Of a stretch of 64,000 nt of DNA, positions 59,688 to 64,000 are shown piece after piece. The DNA is from Lepeophtheirus salmonis (Eukaryota > Arthropoda > Copepoda > Siphonostomatoida > Caligidae), in NCBI RefSeq assembly GCF_016086655.4, contig NC_052133.2:11740301-11804300 (forward strand). Reading direction: 5' to 3'. The translations under genes and the position numbers were made by a program. The notes beneath the pieces were generated by a model. It did no database searches, had not been told where the DNA came from, and was given only the letters and a program-made list of their open reading frames with translations. The stretch's first letter is position 1. Each line of letters opens with the position of its first letter.

Positions 59688-60720
59688 TTATAATTTATTT
59701 AATCTGAGATGGTTATAGAGGTCTTGTTTGAATTCATTCTTTGACATCTCTCTCCTGCTATCCTCCTGATCTCTAATTGCTCCATCTCTCTCTTCTTTTG
59801 AGAAATACTTTGAAGAAGTTGCTATGACCATTTTAAAACCCTTCTCACAGCTTGGTGTGTAGTATGCCCATTTCAATACTTTTATTCATGTTTGGATAGA
59901 GTTCTTCAACACAGAAGTTGTCAAAGAGCAGTTAATAGGTGGCTCTGACACTCATTCTAACCAGTTGATCAGGTCAATGATGCTAGAAGCACCATTGTTT
60001 ATAGGATGCGTTTTTCTCATGCTGACAGTATGTTAGCAGTGGTGAGCCAGCGGCTGTGGTAAACAGGTCCCATCTCCAAGAAAGCCATCCTTCCCTGACA
60101 GCACACGCTATCATATAACCGTAGTGTCCATCTGTAGACAAAATTTTAAATAACCTCATCAGAAAGTTTGACTAGTGGTGGGTCAATAAAGATTCGGGGA
60201 ATGTTTGAATTGATATCACAGCCTGTAATCGAGTCTAGCAGCTTTGCAATAGGTCCAGATAATTTATTATCTGAGAAAATTGGGCCATTAAGCTCAAGAA
60301 TTAGACCGTGTAATGGAAATTCATTAGTATGCAGACTACATACCAACCCAAAACTCTCGAACTTCATTTTAAGTTATCGCATTAATCACTCGCCTCCAAT
60401 CACCATGGATATTTTATCAAAAGCCCTCTCCTCTAACCATTTAAATATAAACTCTCAATTTGTGAAGCATGTGATTCTTCCTTGTTTGCTTTCTCTGGTA
60501 TAAAGTGAAATAAGTAATTCCTCCCAGGCTCCATAAAAACACTATAGTGCTCTTGCTTGATCTAAACCATAAATGATTGTTCATTGTCCATTGCTTCCAT
60601 TACCACATTAGTAAAGTCGATTTATTCCATAAAAAATAATAAATGAGATTGGTTCATTCACTCTACAACTCTTCTCAAACTCAAATCTTATCTCTTTCAT
60701 CCACTTCTCCTGCACTCTTC
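59688..60720 (-). pseudogene. remnant of an HSRWLT-type multicopy invertebrate protein gene
   Basis: On the minus strand, several frames together describe one protein. WMKEIRFEFEKSCRVNEP begins near 60705. EHYSVFMEPGRNYLFHFIPE is near 60555-60495. WLEERAFDKI is near 60420. The open stretch 60367-60146 has VCSLHTNEFPLHGLILELNG, PIFSDNKLSGPIAKLLDSIT and FIDPPLVKLSDEVI. After a frameshift, GRMAFLEMGPVYHSRWLTTA is near 60100-60040. A last 62-codon frame is at 59876-59688. The CxLHTNE.PL, SGPIGK and GP..HSRWLT motifs are, as I recall, shared by a large family of uncharacterised, repeat-like proteins in copepods and other invertebrates. I do not know its biochemical role. Stops and frameshifts make this copy inactive. 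Confidence 0.6.
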
Positions 60721-60724
60721 CAAT

Positions 60725-62430
60725 CTTATTTTTGTCAATGATTAAGTCAACGCTTTATATAATCAATTCATGACTCTGATATTATGTGTGCTAACTAATA
60801 GAAAGTAGATGTAAATTATGCATAAATAGATTTTGGCTATGAATTTATAAATATTTAAAAGTTAACTTAAATTCCAAATTGCGCTCATTTATGACTTTTT
60901 TATCAACACTAAGGTTAGCATTATCAAATCGTAAACTGACTTGACTGTAAATTGAGTTATTATTAAAATTTCTTCATATTTGAACTCTTCCCATCAAGGG
61001 CAATAGATATACTTTTCCTTAATATGAATATGTATAAATTACATAAAGAAAGGCAGCACTGGAAAATATAGACAAAAAAACATATTTTCTCTAATTTTCA
61101 AAGTGAAATTGATGTAGCTTAAAGTTATCCTATCTTTTAGAAAGTCACATTTTTTAAAGCTACATTAAATAACACTACCAATTTTTGAATGTCGAAAAAA
61201 TGGAAAGTACGACCCAACTAACCGGTATATATTTCATTTTGTGTAAATATGTAAAACTAGGTACATTTGTTAAAAGCCTTGGTTCATATTGCGTCAAGTA
61301 ATGTAATAAAGTTTATACAAATACATATGAATATATACTGTACATGTTATACGTACAAAAATCCTTCTTTGACACGAAAGTACTCAAAAAAAACAAAAAA
61401 AAACTAGAACATTCTACTTCATTTGTCATTTTTTTTTTCTTGTTTATCATCATTTCCACTTTCATAATAATTTGGTGCTATGAGATCCCCTACTTTTATT
61501 TTGCTTAAATAAAATGTAGGTTAGTACATTGTACAAATATTGTAAGATGGTATCAAACATACAAAGTAGGTAATCATGTCATGGGTATTTACATACATGA
61601 TGGTTCATGAGTCCTATGGGATCTTAAGCTCGATGGTTCGAGGTTGTGGTAGGTAAAAAATTTCATCTGCTCTACTGATCAGTCTCATTTTTGTAAAGGA
61701 TTTTCTAACACTAGGTAGTTTGATACTACACTTTCATTAATTATGATAATTTGTATGATAAAAATAACATAAATGTCAAAATTCTACTTATTAGTCTGTT
61801 TTATAAATTTTGACTACTAGGGAATACATTTTGACGTGTCTCGTTAGGGCAAGTATTTGAATTAATTTTGCCCAAAACATATCCAGAAGTACTATTAAAA
61901 TAGATGAAAGCAAAACTATTTACCAAAGAAATCCAAAAATAAGTTTTCATACTTTTAAAGAATATCTCAAAATTAATATAAATAGCAAAAAAATTTGTAA
62001 ATTTTTTTTTAATAATTATCCGAAAATTAGAAATATGGTTCCCAAAAATATCCAAAATTTGTAAAATATATATTTTTTTAAATATCCAAAACTTAGTAAA
62101 AATGATATTAAAAATTAAAATAGAAAATTATTCAAAATAATTAACAAAATATAAAAATTATTAGGTAATAATAAGTAACAAAATACGAAAAATATTTAGA
62201 AAAACTAGTCGAAAATATTACCAAAAAAAAAGCATATTAAAAATAATTAATGAAATATTTATCAACTCATAAATTTATAAAAAAATTAATATCGACACAA
62301 AAATATAATTATATATATTTTATTAATACAAACATTTATTAATATTTTTTAATTTACACAAACATTTATAAAACTATATTAGAAATTCCCTTTTTAATAA
62401 TGAAGAAAGGTAAAGCAGAGATGATTACAC
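60725..62430. other. A+T-rich intergenic DNA, no supported gene
   Basis: An A8-C-A9-C tract lies at 61386-61404. At 61600-61660, a CTCGATGGTTCGAGGTTGTG segment resembles a tRNA B box, but no A box can be placed. The stretch 61990-62390 is extreme in A+T. Confidence 0.45.
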
Positions 62431-62438
62431 GTGTGATC

Positions 62439-63236
62439 GGTACTTTTGCTTTATACTATTGGCCACAGAACATTATACCTTAAACCACTTTGCCTTAAAG
62501 CAATTTTGTCTCAAGAATATTTCGCCTTAAAATATAAGTAAATGATTTTTATACGTCGTTTTTGATATTTTTGCTTAAAATTGATGTTCCCTTTGAATTT
62601 TGTAATCCAAATATGTAATTTATATTACTATAAAAAACATTAAATGACTGTTTTCTGTTGGAATAATGATGGGATTATGCCCCAAAATTACAATACATCA
62701 TAGCAAAATCTCATTATGTCATTATTTCGATCCAGTAACAAAATATGTAATATAATTAACATTATAAGTACAATAAACAAGACAACAACTGTTCAAATGG
62801 ATGAAGTGATAACCACTGCTCCGTTATTAATTATCGTTGAAAATACTCATGATTAGACGAACATTCATAATATGAGACAAAATCAGTGATTGCCCCTTTG
62901 TTATGATCCAGAATGTTTTTGCAGAAGAAGCTGTTGGTTGAGGAGAGATAAGCCACTGAGATGACAAGGAGAGGTACTCAAAAGTTGTCTCATAGTGGAG
63001 TATGAGGAAATGAGAGACGTAAGTGGAGAAAACTCCATAGTTCACTCACTACATTTGGAACAATTTATGATTTAAATAGAAAGATGAGAACACTGGTCTT
63101 CATCTCTTCATGAACTTTATTTCTTTTCGAAAGAGTATAAAACAGTATTCATTACATTGCTTATGTATCATACATTAAGGTGAAATATTCTTAAGGCAAC
63201 ATGTCGTCAGGTGAAACTATTTAAGGCAAAAGTACC
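62439..63236. mobile_element. ~800-bp element with long terminal inverted repeats
   Basis: The left end GGTACTTTTGCTTTATACTA and the right end, reverse-complemented, GGTACTTTTGCCTTAAATAG are inverted copies. The similarity extends inward about 60-90 bases, with insertions and deletions: the left AGAATATTTCGCCTTAA matches the right AGAATATTTCACCTTAA. A CCTTAAA-type motif recurs several times within each arm. A 72-codon minus-strand frame (62827-63045) in the interior has no known domain. I could not define a target-site duplication, so the superfamily is open. Confidence 0.68.
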
Positions 63237-63239
63237 TTG

Positions 63240-63588
63240 CACCGCTTATATACTATGTAATAGTGACATTAATATAAATAAATTAAAGTACCTTTTATTA
63301 AAAACCAAATTGAAAATTTTCCTGATTAAAATGAGGAAATTGGGACATAGGTGTTCATCCTTTTCTCTAATATAGGCCTTTCTAACGTATTTGTAGGGAA
63401 ATTAAATTAATAAAAGGGCACAGTAAATATATTTTTTTAAATGTTCTTTTAATTAGTCAGATTTATTTGAATAAATTAAGTATTAGTAATTTTAAAGTAT
63501 AACAATTACTCATTTTCACCAAGGGATTGTCTTTAAAGTTTAAGTATATGGTTGTACAAAATGCTTTTTTGGAGAAAATAAGTTTGGT
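63240..63588. other. A+T-rich intergenic DNA, no supported gene
   Basis: Nothing recognised. Confidence 0.5.
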
Positions 63589-63591
63589 TAA

Positions 63592-63660
63592 GGAAGAATC
63601 GTGAATCGAACAAAGACAAAAATTTCTCCATGCACGTTAACCACTGACCTATTTTGCTCT
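63592..63660 (-). repeat. tRNA-like sequence (probable SINE head or tRNA pseudogene)
   Basis: The minus strand carries AATAGGTCAGTGGTTAACGT (A-box-like) and, 30 bases on, TTTGTTCGATTCACGATTC (B-box-like GTTCGATTC). The distance is right for a tRNA, but I find no pairing acceptor stem and no convincing anticodon arm, so a functional tRNA is unlikely. A better comparison would be with the 6808-6892 sequence. Confidence 0.4.
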
Positions 63661-63664
63661 ATTA

Positions 63665-64000
63665 TGAATCCATTTACTTTTAAATTTCGAATATAATTTT
63701 ATAACCATGTACAATGTGATCATCTTTAACTGTCTATACCCTACAAATGATTAGGCATTATTTGCTGAGGTTTAAATCCGTTTACTTAATTCTTGAGAAT
63801 TACTTAAATTTTGTCGTCCAAGAGATTAACCGAAAGTTTTATTCAAAAAATTTAAAATCTCAGAATAGATCATTAACAATTTTAAACAACCCCAGTGTAG
63901 TGTTTGTGGCAATCTAGCAAAAAAAAAACACCCAATTTTTTTATTTATACCAGAAATTTTTTTCCAACGACTTTGTTGTTCGTAAATATAGATACAAAAA
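63665..64000. other. A+T-rich intergenic DNA to window edge
   Basis: Nothing recognised. Confidence 0.5.

Noticed and set aside
60168..60503. 111-codon plus-strand frame
   Set aside because: Antisense to the HSRWLT-type remnant, whose motifs are on the minus strand.
63592..63660. Possible functional tRNA gene
   Set aside because: A- and B-box-like motifs exist, but acceptor and anticodon stems do not pair. It is treated as a tRNA-derived repeat.
1..64000. CRISPR arrays, operons, rRNA and LTR retrotransposons
   Set aside because: No regularly spaced direct repeats, no bacterial-type gene layout, no rRNA-like conserved blocks and no long terminal direct repeats were seen.

Overview
This is an A+T-rich animal nuclear sequence (roughly 70% A+T by eye). 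It has no operons, no dense coding, no ribosomal binding sites, no CRISPR array and no rRNA. The longest open frame is 156 codons, and it lies antisense to a decayed transposon. I found no host gene that I can support. What can be recognised is almost all the debris of mobile elements. The mix of many decayed Tc1/mariner copies of several lineages, a tRNA-derived SINE, hAT-type non-autonomous elements, a LINE 3' remnant and an HSRWLT-type invertebrate repeat protein is what I would expect from a crustacean. A caligid copepod such as a salmon louse fits best. That assignment is inference from family resemblance, not a database match.

Layout. 1-12 kb: a near full-length mariner pseudogene on the minus strand (1683-2628), capped by a 36-base A tract; six copies of an unclassified dispersed repeat (called R1 here); and a small mariner deletion derivative at 9.2 kb. 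12-15 kb: an internally deleted mariner (12.06-12.84 kb) next to a degenerate SETMAR/Mos1-like mariner (13.57-14.6 kb). 15-28 kb: mostly featureless A+T-rich DNA with isolated R1 copies, a mariner N+C fusion at 20.8 kb, an unexplained C+G-richer block at 22.4-22.9 kb and a mariner remnant at 25.6-26.4 kb. 28-46 kb: mariner pieces at 28.9, 31.7, 33.6, 40.7 and 44.5 kb, Tc1-like pieces at 36.0-36.6 kb and a LINE zinc-knuckle remnant at 37.7-38.1 kb. 46-59 kb: the most structured part. It has two hAT-type MITEs with 8-bp target duplications, a 992-bp hAT-like element with an exact 8-bp duplication, a complete tRNA-derived SINE nested inside that element with its own 9-bp duplication, and further mariner fragments. 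59-64 kb: a remnant of a multicopy HSRWLT-type protein gene, and an ~800-bp element ended by long inverted repeats.

How the parts relate. Nothing here works as a pathway. The informative relationships are between repeats. Three mariner copies (12.1, 33.6 and 44.5 kb) share the same deletion of the catalytic core, so they descend from one deleted master that was moved in trans. Other mariner copies keep both ends but have lost different internal parts. The nesting gives relative ages: R1 is older than the hAT MITE at 51.6 kb, and the 54.6-kb hAT-like element is older than the SINE inside it. Every transposase remnant carries stops, frameshifts or deletions, so none should be active.
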